This document shows positions 10,219 to 23,300 of a stretch of DNA of 64,000 nucleotides, piece by piece. Positions within the stretch are counted from its first letter, which is position 1. Each line of letters begins with the position of its first letter. The notes under the pieces are model-generated. The model made no database searches and was not told the DNA's origin. It saw nothing but the letters and a program-made list of their open reading frames with translations. The stretch is from Platynereis dumerilii (Eukaryota > Annelida > Polychaeta > Phyllodocida > Nereididae). A program made the position numbers and the translations under genes. Where the stretch lies: NCBI GenBank assembly GCA_026936325.1, contig JAPTHN010000018.1:13349658-13413657 (forward strand), in the 5' to 3' direction.

Positions 10219-11087
10219 CACTTGAATCAAATTTGAAGCTCCGATCAAAAATTTCATCAACAATGTTTTGTAATCACATATGTTCTGTTATTCCACCAAA
10301 TGCATTATTTATACATTATAATGGTTTCATTTTATCATGGTTTCAATTTATTTTCAATAAATCAAAAACAACAAATGCCTATGTCCTTTATTTGCAAGCA
10401 CCCTGGGAAATGCAAAGGGGTGTTATAATCTTCAGACCACAGCAACGTGACTTCACTGTGGCCTAAATTACGTCTTCATAATATTATCTGTATTTTCCAA
10501 ATCAGAGTATAATATATTTCATAGTCATACTTATGTTTGCATTCATGGGGGGCATTCATAAAACCTAGTGCTGTTTTTTAACCAATTTTATAATTCCTGA
10601 TTTGTTATTCCTTAACTGACAAGACTGCTCAATCTCAGGCTGTGTGGATATTCAATCAACACTTGTAACAAATGTCCCCATGAGGATTTTGCATGACATG
10701 TTTTACTGGCCACAAGGAGACATAATGCTGTCTGTCAATAGTGATACAATACTATCAAGGACGGATCAAAACTTAAATTAAGTCAATTGACATACTTGCA
10801 ATAGACTTTAAAATGGCTTAAATAACATAACAAAATACAATATTGAAATCCAAAATATGGATACAACATCAATTGATCCAGTTGTTTTGAGCAAAGTAAT
10901 CCAAATTTAGAATACAAATCTTTTTATACATAAACTTTGATATAGGCCTACATATCATAGTTTTACATTCCATACTTGGTACACTATATCAATACAAATA
11001 GACAATTGAAACAGTCAGAAATACTGATGCAATAATTGGATGAACAGTTTTGAACACCGTCTACATGTATCCAGGAATGACTTTTTG
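10219..11087. other. convergent 3' flanks of left-edge gene and receptor gene A
   Basis: AATAAA at about 10357 is a plausible poly(A) signal for the plus-strand gene. The rest is AT-rich and non-coding, presumably including the gene A 3' UTR. No other gene is seen. Confidence 0.4.
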
Positions 11088-11316
11088 TCAGAGTAACCCA
11101 AATTTGGAATCAATATACTGGAAGAAGATGATCTCGCATAGAAGAATGAAAGCGCTAAATATGACGCAGCCCCCAAGGAGAAGGATGAATATGATGAGAT
11201 CTTCGAGGGCGATTCCTTTCGCTTTTACGCTCTGCACTTCGCATCCGTTTGTGTTGTTGCCCATGTGTTTGGCTCTCCACTTCGCCATTAGGCCAAACTC
11301 CCACATGTTCTTCATT
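11088..11316 (-). CDS. gene A exon 11: pre-M4, M4, C-terminus
   Basis: MKNMWEFGLMAKWRAKHMG, then a Cys (NTNGCE) that can pair with the S2 Cys of exon 10. M4 is LIIFILLLGGCVIFSAFILL, followed by a very short cytoplasmic tail ending SKFGLL. Confidence 0.9.
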
Positions 11317-14300
11317 CTGGAGAGGAACAGGGAACAAAAAAAAAAGGAAATTGTGTCCGATGTTTTCTGGATCCGCGCCTGCAGGCCTAGAGGTATTTAC
11401 ATAACATTGTACAAAAAGGGCAGCAATTCACTGTCATAAGGTTCTCATCATAGTTTTCAGTGGAAACTGTTGCTACATCATCACTTAGGCCTACATGTAT
11501 TTCATAACTATCAGTTAATACCTGTGGCAGCCCAAGCTGAGAGATGTTACTAAAATGTTGAATTTGAAAATAAATAGACTAAATATTTGATATTGGACAC
11601 AACCAATTGTACTTTGATAATGCAGTTTACTTGTAGAATCCTTACTGAAGGAGAGAAAATTATAACCATCCATATCAGTCCCAATGGGTACATATTCACA
11701 CAGCAATGTTGTGACATCACAATGTTTGTGAAAATTATGTAGTAGATCTATTGTATGGTAGAAATTATGACATTGTTGTCACAACGTTTTGAAGCAACGT
11801 CAGAGCTCTTACTTTATAATGCGATGTTGTGGCACTGTTTAACAATGTTGTGAAAAACCTCAATATTGTGTTCACATTTTGTCAACATAATTTCAGCCAT
11901 ACATTTCTACATGACCCAGAGACAAGCCACCCACCAATTAGTAACATTGTGTTTATGTTGTGTGCCCGTCAAGTGGGTTTTTTTCATGCATTATGAATTT
12001 ATAATGATATCACTTTTGTATTTGCCAAAACTATAATAATATAGAGTGCATACTTCACACAATAATAATTCAATTCACTCAGATACTTACTCATCAGAAA
12101 AAACGTCTGTGTATGGGGAATTTTTGGGCATGGCAAGTCCAAAATACGCAGGGAAGAATTTCTCGTCGAAGAACGCCCAGTTGCAGAGACCCGTTCTGTA
12201 ACCTCTGTTTTCCATCCCTGTGCGGTCGCCGATAGAAACGGCAGGTTTGCTCTCTGTCATGACTTTGAGAACTCGGTTGTAACCCTCCATGAATTCTGCT
12301 TTCTTCCAGAGGCGGCCGTAAACTGACTTTGGGTTTGCACCCTATGGTACGAAAGAAGTCATCTTTAAGTTTTTTCATTCAGAAAAGTAACCTCAGACAT
12401 AAACACTGAATTATAAAACTATTCAAATATGAGTTTGAATAAAATAGTTGCAGAAATGACTAACACTGGGCTTCCATTTGCTGAAATTTTATAAACAAAA
12501 AAAGTTGTTTTGTAAATATGTATATTAGGCCTACATGTAGGCCTAATACAAATTTCTAAAAGTGGCTATGGCAAGACTATTAACAAAACTAAAAGGGAAA
12601 AAAAAATCAAATGAAGTCCAACCTACTTCAAGCAGAGTCCTGTGAGCTCCATGCTCCCCCACATACACAGTGTAAGTGGCGTCATCTGCCAATTCTGCGA
12701 GCGTATTAAACGGCCCTTTCACTTCATTGGCTGTTAGCGACGTCATCAGATTTCCGCAGATGACCGTTGCTATGCAAAACGTTCCAAGTAAGTAAACTTT
12801 CAATAGAATGAAGCCTCCTCTGCTGTGGGGCTCCTGCGGCAAACCTGTAAAGATATTTACACTCAATATTGTTTTTTATACTGAGTTTTCCTTGTCGGGA
12901 AATTATTTAGTTCAAAGTAATGCCGTCACGCCATAATGCCATAATGCCAGTTCCCTGTGCTGGCAATGACTGTAATGCAGTTGAATTTAAGTGGTCATAG
13001 CCTATATATATATATATATAGACTTTTATTTGACAACGGAATATCAGATAGATACATGTGTCATAAATCAAAATTAAATAAATCATATAGGGAAATGAAT
13101 ATGTACAAAAGAGGGATACAACATCAACAAAAATACAGACAATACCCATACATAAACACAAATTTCTTGTTCTGTAATCAATCATTTTAAAGACTATGAA
13201 ATAGTATGGAAATGCTAACAACTTAACTAAAAATATAACATCAATAATTCACATTAGATCAATTGTAATTCTTTTTTTCATGCAATCATGAACATATTTA
13301 CCTATGACACCTATGACCACGCCATCACTATTCATCATAATTAATCTAAACCTCTCTGCTGTTCCTAAACTGTCCAAATTAGGTATGGTATCTCTAATTT
13401 TTTGCAACATAATTGTTCTCTCTGTTTCATAAAGTCTACAATTTAGCAAGAAATGTTTCTCATCTTCAATTTCACCCGAATCACAGTACACACATTTTCT
13501 GTTTTCCACTGGAGTTTTTGGTCTAGTAAATCTCCCTGTTTCAATCGCAAGGTTATGTGAACTGATTCTAAATTTTATGAGACTTAACTGGTGACTAACG
13601 TTAAAATCCTGTCTTAAATAATTTTCAAGTTTAAATTCAGTTTTAAATAATTTGTAGGTTCTAAGTTTGGGATTTCTAACACTATCCTGAATTTCCATCA
13701 TACACTTTTGCATAAATAGTAGAGGAACGTGCCATAGGTTCCGTGACCAATTTCTCCGACTCAATTTTTCAATTCAAATTCTGTCAGAAGGGTTCAAAAT
13801 AAGAAAATTTAGCGAGGGTACCCCTCTCAAAAGTTCGGGCTAACTCTACCAGCGGCCATTTTCCAAAATGGCCGCCAAAATTCAAAATTTGCCATAATTC
13901 CACTTCTATTTGGCCTAGAGATTCAAATTTTGGGTCAAAATATAGGTTTTAAGGGCCAAGAAACCCAATAAACATATTCCTAAAGGTGTCTGCCCAACCT
14001 CAGTGGTCATAATCCAATATGGCAGCCAAAATGGCTGACGAAAATGGGTAACTCACAATTCCTGTATCATAAGCTCAAAATATGGAGTTGGACCTTCATA
14101 CAATATGTTTACATACCTCAGAGAAGTCAAATATTGTGATTAATGATTTGTGCATTCAACCCCTACGGTTCCATATCCAATATGGCCACCAAAATGGCAA
14201 TTCAAAATGCCCTAAATCTCACTTTTATCACAACGAAGCCAATATTTGGTCTTTTATTTGGTGAAAACAACAATATATGTACTTTAATTGTCCAAAAGAA

Positions 14301-17300
14301 CTGACTAATAACAATTCATAAGATTTACACACAAATCTGTTCTAATAATCCAATATGACTGCCAAAATGGCTGCCCAAATTACTAAAAATATATTACAAT
14401 TTTACATAATTAATTGGTCTACATTGGTAATCTTGGCATTAATATGAATGTTTCTAATTGCCAAAGAGTTCTGTTATCAGTATTTGACAAATGAACACAC
14501 TACCCTATGGTTAGAGATCCAATTATGCTGCCAAAAGGCCTCCCAAGAAGGTTCAAATGTGAATTTTTATCACAATTTATTATTGTCAGGTTTACTAAAT
14601 ATCAATGTGAAATGGTCTATGAATTTCATTTAAATTGTCAATATACAGATTGTATGCACTTAATTGATTGGCAAAATTTAAAGCTTCTGTCATTGTTAAA
14701 TGCAATTGGACTGCCCATTTGCAATAAAGATTAATTTTTTTAAATAGCAATTCAAAGGCTCATGTCATCGGTTGAATAACATCTACTAGTTGCGGTCTCA
14801 GAATGCCTCCCTGAAGCACGGCTGATCAGCTACTGACCTCTGTGTTATCTGTCAGGTAGTAGTCAGCCTGTACTTAACATAGGCTGTATTGCTGTATTTA
14901 TAAGAATTTGTTGTATTTTTGGTCCTCGAGTGCTAGGCTATGAAGTGTCTTGTAGTAAAAGTCACTGTAAAACTATTAAGTAACAGTAATGTCACTCATA
15001 GGTAATTTGAGAATGTAATATCAACCTTACTGCATGATGAGAACTGAATATGTCCTCCACATAAACCAACAAAGAATGAAGAGATTCCTGAAGGTCTAAT
15101 TCTGTCACTGCATACAAACAAATCATCAATTTGTGGGTTGTAAAAACATCTTTTAATCATTGACAATTTAAAGTGAAGGATCATAAAAAATTATTGAGGC
15201 TGCTACTGTCGAAGAATGGTAATGCCAAAGTTTCAAATCCCAATACACCCCACCTTGATATGTGAGGCAAATACCACAGTTAAAAAGTTCAAGTTTGGGA
15301 GGAAGATAACTTTTCTGGACATGTGACTGCTGTACCAATTGGACAGACAAAACAGCTGAAATTAACCACAAATTCAAATTCTCTGATTTGGCTCCAAGTT
15401 AATAATAGCTGTTCATAAAGCATTGTCAAACAGGAAACATTTTAGGATATGTTAACATGATTCTTTCAATGACCATTCAGCAATGGTTACATCTGAAACC
15501 TGATTGTATAAGAGATTGTAGCTTGTCATCAATGGAAATGGTATAGGTTGTTGGGCATGTTGGCTTTGCTGTAGCTACAGCCCCTTGATAATATATTTAA
15601 GTAGCCAATTATATCCTTGTAAAAGATGCTTGTAATATGTTGTCGGTAGAGGATGGTTGTAATGTGTGTAGCAACATCTTATGAGACTTAAACATATTGT
15701 ATTGTAATTGTAAATACTGTCAGTCATGCACTGCGATGCAGGCACGAAATTTGTGGTGAGCCTTCCACAATGATACAGCTCAGGGCAGCCATAGAACGGC
15801 GCCCGTGGGCAGAGACTAGCGGAACATTGCCCAAGGTTCCCATGCCGTAGCACTCTCCAGTGTTGGTGACCGCCGTATGGTGATGATTGATGAGAAGATT
15901 GCGAGTCTGGCACATACCCTATTAATTCAGGGATGCCCAGGGTCTTTCAGTTGCCCCAGCACAGAACACTGGATACAACCCACCTCCATTTAATGTCCCA
16001 TGGGCTCGGACCAAATTGAGTTCCAGGAGTGGGAGTCGAACCCACGACCTCAAAGCCAGACTGGTAGCACAAACAAGGGAGAAAACTCACTTATTTTAAA
16101 ATTTAAGTCTAGATTTCTGGAAGGGCTTGCTGACTGGGAGACCTGGGATTAGTTACAGAAATGTTTGCACAATCTGAAAATGCATGTGACATATGTTGCT
16201 AGCAACATTGCAGGACTTACAACCATCCTGTACTCAGTGACTGCAAGGGTAGTGGTAGCTTATAATATATCAGGTGGCTATTATGTTTCAGATATATGGC
16301 CATAGCTGAAGAGTCCTCAAAAGAATCTGTTCGTGTCAACAATGTCCTAATGTCCTGTTTTATTTTGCTGTTTTACAATGCTTTTACACTAACAGGCTCT
16401 GAGTAGCCGGAAGTCTAGTCTGGGAATTTATATATTTTGATAATTTACAGATTTTTCTCTCAGTTTGGTACAAGATTGTACATAAAAGAGATTTTTCTTC
16501 CATAATTTGAACTTTTGAACTTTTGTATTTGCCTTAATATATTAATATTTTGATTTAATTTGCCATTAAAATATTCAGGTAGGAGTGTGTTTGAAACTAC
16601 TATGTTGCCAATCTTTGACAATACCAGCGTCAGTAGTACATAATTAGCTAAATATTCCAATTTTTAGGGCAACTTGCTTATAAGAATTTCAGTTCAAATT
16701 GGCCATTAGAAGCAATAATTAAAAGAGGATTCGTGGCATGCAGGTTGGCTAATATATATATTAGTGAAGTTTTTGTTTGTATGTGGTGACTTGGATTGCA
16801 AGATACCTGACATGTCTATTCATAACAGAACTATAGGAATCTCATTCTTTGTTGGTTTATTTGGAGGACATATTCGGTTCTCATCATGCGGTAAGGTTGA
16901 TATTACATTCTCCAATTCCCCATGAGTGAAATTAGTATTACTCCGTAATAGTTTTGCAGTAAACTTTTACTACAAGACACTTCATGGCCTAGCATCCATA
17001 GACCAAAAATACAACAAATTCTTATAAATACTATAATACAGCCTATGTTAAGTACAGGCAGACTACTACCTGACAGATGGATCAGAGGTCAGTACAGATC
17101 TGATCAGCAGTGCTTCAGGGATGCATTCTGAGACTACATGCAAAGGTGGCAAAGGTAGATGTTATTCAACTGATGAAATGACCCTTTTAATTGCAATTAA
17201 AAAAGTAATCTTTATTGCAAATGGACAGTCCAGTTGCATTTAACTATGGCAGAAGCCTTAAATTTTGCCAATCAATTAAGTGCTGACAATCTGTATATTG

Positions 17301-20300
17301 ATAATGTAAATGAAATTCATAGAAAGTCGCACATTACTACAAATAAACGTGATAATAATGATAACAATTCACATTTGAACCTACTGGGAGGCCTGTTGGC
17401 AGCCTTATTGGATTTCTAACCATAGGGTTGTGTGTTCACTTGTCAAATACTGATAACAGAACTCTTAGGTAATTAAAAAATTTATATTAATGCCAAGATT
17501 ACCAATGTAGACCAATTATTTATGTAAAATTGTGTTATTTTTAGAAATTGGAGCAGCCATTTTGGCAGCCATATTGGATTATTAGAACAGATTTGTGTGT
17601 AAATCTTATGAATTGTTATTAGTCAGTTGTTTTGGACAATTAAAGTACATATATTGATGTTTTCACCAAATAAAATACCAAATATTGGCTTCGTTGTGAT
17701 AAAAGTGAGATTTAGGGCATTTTGAATGGCCATTTTGGAGGCCATATTGGATATGGCACCATAGGGTTAAATACACAAATCATTAATCACAATATTTGAC
17801 TTCTCTGAGGTATGTAAACATATTGTATGAAGGTCCAACTCCATATTTTGAGCTTATGATACAGGAATTATGAGTTACCCATTTTCGTCAGCCATTTTGG
17901 CTGCCATATTGGATTATGACCACTAAGGTTGGGCAGACACCTTTAGGAATATGTTTATTTGGTTTATTGACCCTTAAAACCTATATCTTGACCCAAAATT
18001 TGAATCTCTAGGCCAAATAGAAGTGGAATTATGGCAAATTTTGAATTTTGGCGGCCATTTTGGAAAATGGCCACTGGTAGAGTTAGCCCGAACTTTTGAG
18101 AGGGGTACCCTCGCTAAATTTTCTTATTTCGAACCCTTCTAACAGAATCTGCATCGAAAAATTGAGTCGGAGAAATTGGTCACGGAACCTATGGCACGTT
18201 CCTCTACTAAAAGTTGTTATGTATCTTCTCTTTGAATGTTAATAGATGCTTTTTTGAAAAGTTTTGTTGAACCCAACATTCATCTAGATTAACCTCATTC
18301 AGGATTTCTTTTATTGTAGTGCACCAATTTGGTCTACCTGAGTCTAATGATAACACTAGTGAATTATAAGCTTGTTTTACTAAACTATTATCATCATATG
18401 ACAATATTTTTTGCCAATAACTAATCAATCTTACTTTCATTTTTAACAATAATGGAAACCTCCCTGTCTCACTATACAGCGCTACAGTAGATGTAGACTG
18501 TTTCACTCTCAATGTCCTTTTCATATAGCTGAGATGAATTTTCTCGAATTCAGCTAATTCTTTGTTGTTAAACCAAACTTCAGAGCCATACTCCAAGATA
18601 GGAGATATTTGAACATCAAACATTTTAAATGCTAGTACGGGTTGCAAGTATCCAACGGAACATTTCACTTGTGTACTAAGTGCAAATTCTGCATTTCTGG
18701 CCTTTTCATTTAAATGTGAAACATTATTCTTAAACATTGCCCCCTACTTGAAAATATGACACCTAAGTATTTATAGTTGTCAGTGATAGCGATTTCATCA
18801 ACCCCATATTTAAATTGAAAGTTTACAATTTCTCTTTTCTTTCTAAACACCATTACATTAGTTTTATTAATGCTTAAAATAAGATGCCATTTTGTACAAA
18901 ACGTATATAAACCATTTATTAATATCTGTAACCCCTTTGCTGACTCTGAACAAAGAACCATATCATCTGCGTATAGCAAATGAGTTACAATATTGTCGCC
19001 TATTGTGATTCCTTGACTAACATCTAAGTACTTGTTGAGATCAGTTAGATATTCAGTGAAGAGATTAGGACTCCTTATACCCCCTTGTAAAACTCCATAT
19101 TCACTTTCTATTTCTTTGCCTACTTTACCTTTCCATTTTACACGACATTTTGCTTTGGCATACATATCCATTAGTAATTTCAGCATTTTACCTGATAAAC
19201 CTCTTTGACCTAACTTATAATACAATGCATTGCGGTTGACATAATCGAAAGCTTTGGTAAAATCTACAAAACACACCCACAAATTTTTGTTCCTCGTTTT
19301 TTGTAATGCAATCATAGAATTAAGCATGAATATGCTATCCACAGTGCTACATCCTTTTTTAAAACCAAATTGATGACAGTCATCAATCTCTAACACGATA
19401 TTTTTGAAAACAAGTCTTTCGTTTAGAATTGATTCTAAAATTTTTCCAACGGCTGGCATTACCGTTATCTTTCGGTAATTATCAGCTATATTGACAGAAT
19501 TTTTCTTATGGACTGGACTAATGAGACCCACAGCCCATTGTTCGGGCCATTCACCACTTTCAAAAATTTTGTTGAACAATACTCCTAATAATGAAATTAT
19601 ATTACTAGGTGCATACTTCAGAAATTCTCCTACAATGCCATCATTTCCACTTGCTTTATTGTTCTTGAGTTTCTTCAGATGCAATTCAATCTCATCTTTA
19701 CTAATTACAGCATTGCATATTTCATCAGTCATTGCATTTGGTTGTACAATATCCTCATTAATAACTTTTGATTTGATTTCATCCATGTATTGTTGGTCAA
19801 AGTATTCTACAGCAGGAGGCAATACCTGGCCTTCAAAATAGGATTCAAAGTCCTGTAAAGTCAGATTGCTATTATTTATTGTTTTATTCTTTAATGATTT
19901 CCAGATATTCCAATATGTGGCTGGGTTTTTGGATTTACACTCATTCAGACGGTGACGAATGTCATTGAAATAGTCCCTTTTTGATTTTTGTATTATTCTT
20001 TTATATTCCTTTTCTAATTCCCCGTATCTTTCTGCATATATGTGTATACTGATATCAAAATTCTTAGCATATTCATGAACTTTTTTCTTGATATTTTTAC
20101 AATCTTCATTAAACCAGCCAGTTTTGGGAAATACTGATTTATTTGATTTCCTTGTTTTGAAATTTGGCTTTGCTGCAGCTTCAATTATATTTTGAAACAT
20201 ATTACTTATTTCACAGCTGCTTTTATTAGGAGCTTCAGTAATTAACAAGCTTTCAAGTTCCTTACAATTTCCACTTTCAAAGCTTTCTTTGTATTTTGTT

Positions 20301-23300
20301 AGTTTAGAAGGATCCCATCTGTATACTTTTGGCTCCACTCCAAAGTTTTCTCTAGCTTTGTATGATTCACAACCTTGCATTTCAATTTCAAAGAATAATG
20401 CTCTGTGATCAGATTCTGGATGTTTTGAAAGAATTTTAAATTCCTTAATGCAACAAAAGAAATCATGTTTGGTTAACAAATAATCAACTACACTGGCTCC
20501 TCCATTTGATTTATAACAAGTAAAGTCACCTGTGTTATTGGTGTTTCCAACACGACCATTGACTATTCTAAAATCTGTGCTTTTACAAAAATGTATCAAC
20601 TGTCTACCATAATCGTTTACCCTATTGTCTTTACTTTTTCGTTCAGGGTATATCACATTACGATCAATGGCAGTTTCTACTGGGCATATTAAGTCAAACA
20701 AATCACCATCTTTGCCTGGTACCACATCTAATTCATCATTAAGATTTCCAGTTCTGGCATTTAAGTCACCACATAATATAATATGACAGTCATTGCGATC
20801 TTTTTTTGAGAACTCTTCCTTCAGGATATTAAAATAATCAGTTCGCACAGAGGTATTATGGATATATGATGAATCTAAGGAGAAAAATAAATGCATCCTA
20901 TCAGTAATTCTTTAGACAAATCAAAGCATTTTAACTTAACTCTAACCCGCACAATACATTCTTGATTTGTTTCGAAAGTTACTTTGCTGAATAATTCAGA
21001 TCTAATAAAAATACCAATGCCACCGGATCCATTCGGAGCCCTATGATGCTTAAATTTCCTAGGAAAATCTTTATAAACAAAACCTGGTATGCAGTTATAG
21101 AATGATTCCATGTTTTTTTCTGAATGTGTTTCTGTAAGTATCACAATATCATGGCTAAATAATTGAACCTGTAAGTCAGAACATTTAAGTTTGTCCCCTA
21201 ATCCTCTAATATTCCAACATAATATGTGACCTGCTCCACCAAAATGGGTTCAAAGTCGGCCTCCTATCATATCTAGGTATGAAAATAACTTTATTCTACT
21301 GGAATTAAGCTTTAAAATGATGTTTAGTATGTTTTGATATCTCCATCCAATCCAAAGATATGGCACCTCAAACATCGATGATACGAAACATCAAACTTTG
21401 AGAAAATGGCATTTGAAATTCCTGCCATTACAATGAAAGAACTAAAAAAAATCAACAGTTACACACAATTTAGATAATTTAAAATCAATTTTTTGGTTAA
21501 ATGGTCTTAAATATTCAAAGAAAATTACTTTTGCTAAAACGTGGTACCAACAGCCAAAAAACATCAAAATGTGACCTTTTGACACATTTTGCAGATTTCT
21601 GAGAAATATATAATGCCTACTTTGAACTCATTTTGGTGGAGCAGGTCACATATACTAAATTTACAGGGTTTCTTTTCTAAAATAGGTAATTTACCGACTG
21701 ATATTTCAATTGGACGTTCTGACAGCTGATCATCGTTATTTGTACAAATGAGTGTAGAGACATCAATGTGGTCATAGCTGCCTTGGCTAAATACTATTCT
21801 TCAGTACAAAATCCTTGATACTTGAAACCAGACGCTTCCTTGACATTCTGGTGTAGTGTATTCCATCTCTCAGTGGTAGATCTGTATTGTCAATGTAAAC
21901 CAATCTGTCATTTGTAGCACATAGTTCTTGCGACTTTCTGCTGAGATTCACCAATTTACGACTCAGCTGGGTTTCATGCACTGCAGTTGAAATTCCATTA
22001 ATCAGAATTGTTGCTTCAGGAAATAACATATGAGCCGCCAAGTATGTGTCCAAAGTGTCCTTCATTGGTCGGTCATCCCTTCTTGCATCGATGTCTCCAG
22101 TATGAAGAAAAATATGAGAAGGTGTGTCTTCTGACCTCAAACTGGATAAGCGACTTTTTATTTCATGAGATGGTCTGCCACCGTATACGAAGGCTGATGC
22201 ATCAATGCCTTTGCTGTTCAATTCATTTGCTACTCCTCTGATATTAGAGTTTCCGATTAACAAAATGGAGGGACATTTGCTTGATGATTGCTGTGGCATT
22301 GGGACATTATGAGTAGAATTTTCCTGAATCACTTCAGCCGAGGATTGCACCTTTCTGGATGGAGCAGCCGACACAGCAGTAGATAGATAGATAGATAGAT
22401 ATGGTAAGTGCAGCCCTCTAAGCCCAGTTCTGGGCGCTCACGAGGGTTGATTGATGAGATGAGAGAGCGAGCAGGAGTCCTCAACATGTTACACATTTAC
22501 CCCATGTGAGTAAATTCCTCATTCTTCAGAGAATTACGGATTTCCATCAGTAATTTTCCCATCATATTAAATCCTTTCAGATTTGTGCCGCATCCCCAAT
22601 AGTCATCAGTTTCTATGTTGTGGACGAGCTCCTTATTTCCCGTTGACATGAGAGCATTTTTGAAGGTTGGAGATTGATTTGCCTTACAATGTAGAATTGC
22701 AAGCATAATTTCCGACTTGCACTCGTGCCATGCTGGAATTTGGTTGATGGACTTTGCTTGTTTTTTCGCTTGTTGTGGTGACTTGGATTTTAAGATTCGA
22801 ATTGCAGTTGAATTTTCCTTGTGAAAAAGGGCCTTTTTGTGTTGGTACGCTTGTTCCACACTGTCATATTTTCTGCCTTGGTAATCAATTTTCATTTCAA
22901 AAAAGTTAGAAAACACATGATAATTTCCATTTGCCCGAAAAACAATTATTTCTTTTGAGTCAGTCACAAGAGGGGGCGTTTCTGTCAGTTCCATCATAGG
23001 TACATTGTTAATAACTGACTCAGAGTTAGAAGCCGTAATACCAGTAGTCGCAAGAGGGGGCGTTTCTGTCAGTTCTATCATAGGTAAACTGTTAATAACT
23101 GACTCAGAGTTAATAGCCGCAAGACCAGTAGTCGCAGGAGGGGGTACTTCTGTCAGTTCCGGCATAGGTAAATTGTTAATAACTGACTCAGAGATAGAAG
23201 ACGCTAGTCCAATAGTCACAGAAGGGGGCACTTTTGACAGTTCCGTCATAGGAAGATTGTTAATGACTAACTCAGACTTAGAAGACGCAAGAGGGAACGC

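Larger units (their letters stand above)
13717..18209. mobile_element. fold-back DNA transposon, 4493 bp, about 1.4-kb inverted arms, inserted in the LINE
   Basis: Ends TAGTAGAGGAACGTGCC and its complement, flanked by AAA (13714-13716 and 18210-18212), a 3-bp target duplication that restores the LINE reading frame. The arms pair from 13717 to about 15130 and from about 16765 to 18209. Each arm repeats CCAATATGGCNGCCAAAATGG-like blocks roughly every 155-175 bp. No transposase is visible, so it is non-autonomous. The loop holds a tRNA-related SINE. Resembles sea-urchin fold-back (TU-like) elements in architecture only. Confidence 0.9.

Noticed and set aside
13717-18209. Possible Polinton/Maverick because of the very long inverted ends
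   Set aside because: No polymerase, integrase, ATPase or capsid-like ORF in the loop, and the target duplication is 3 bp, not 6.
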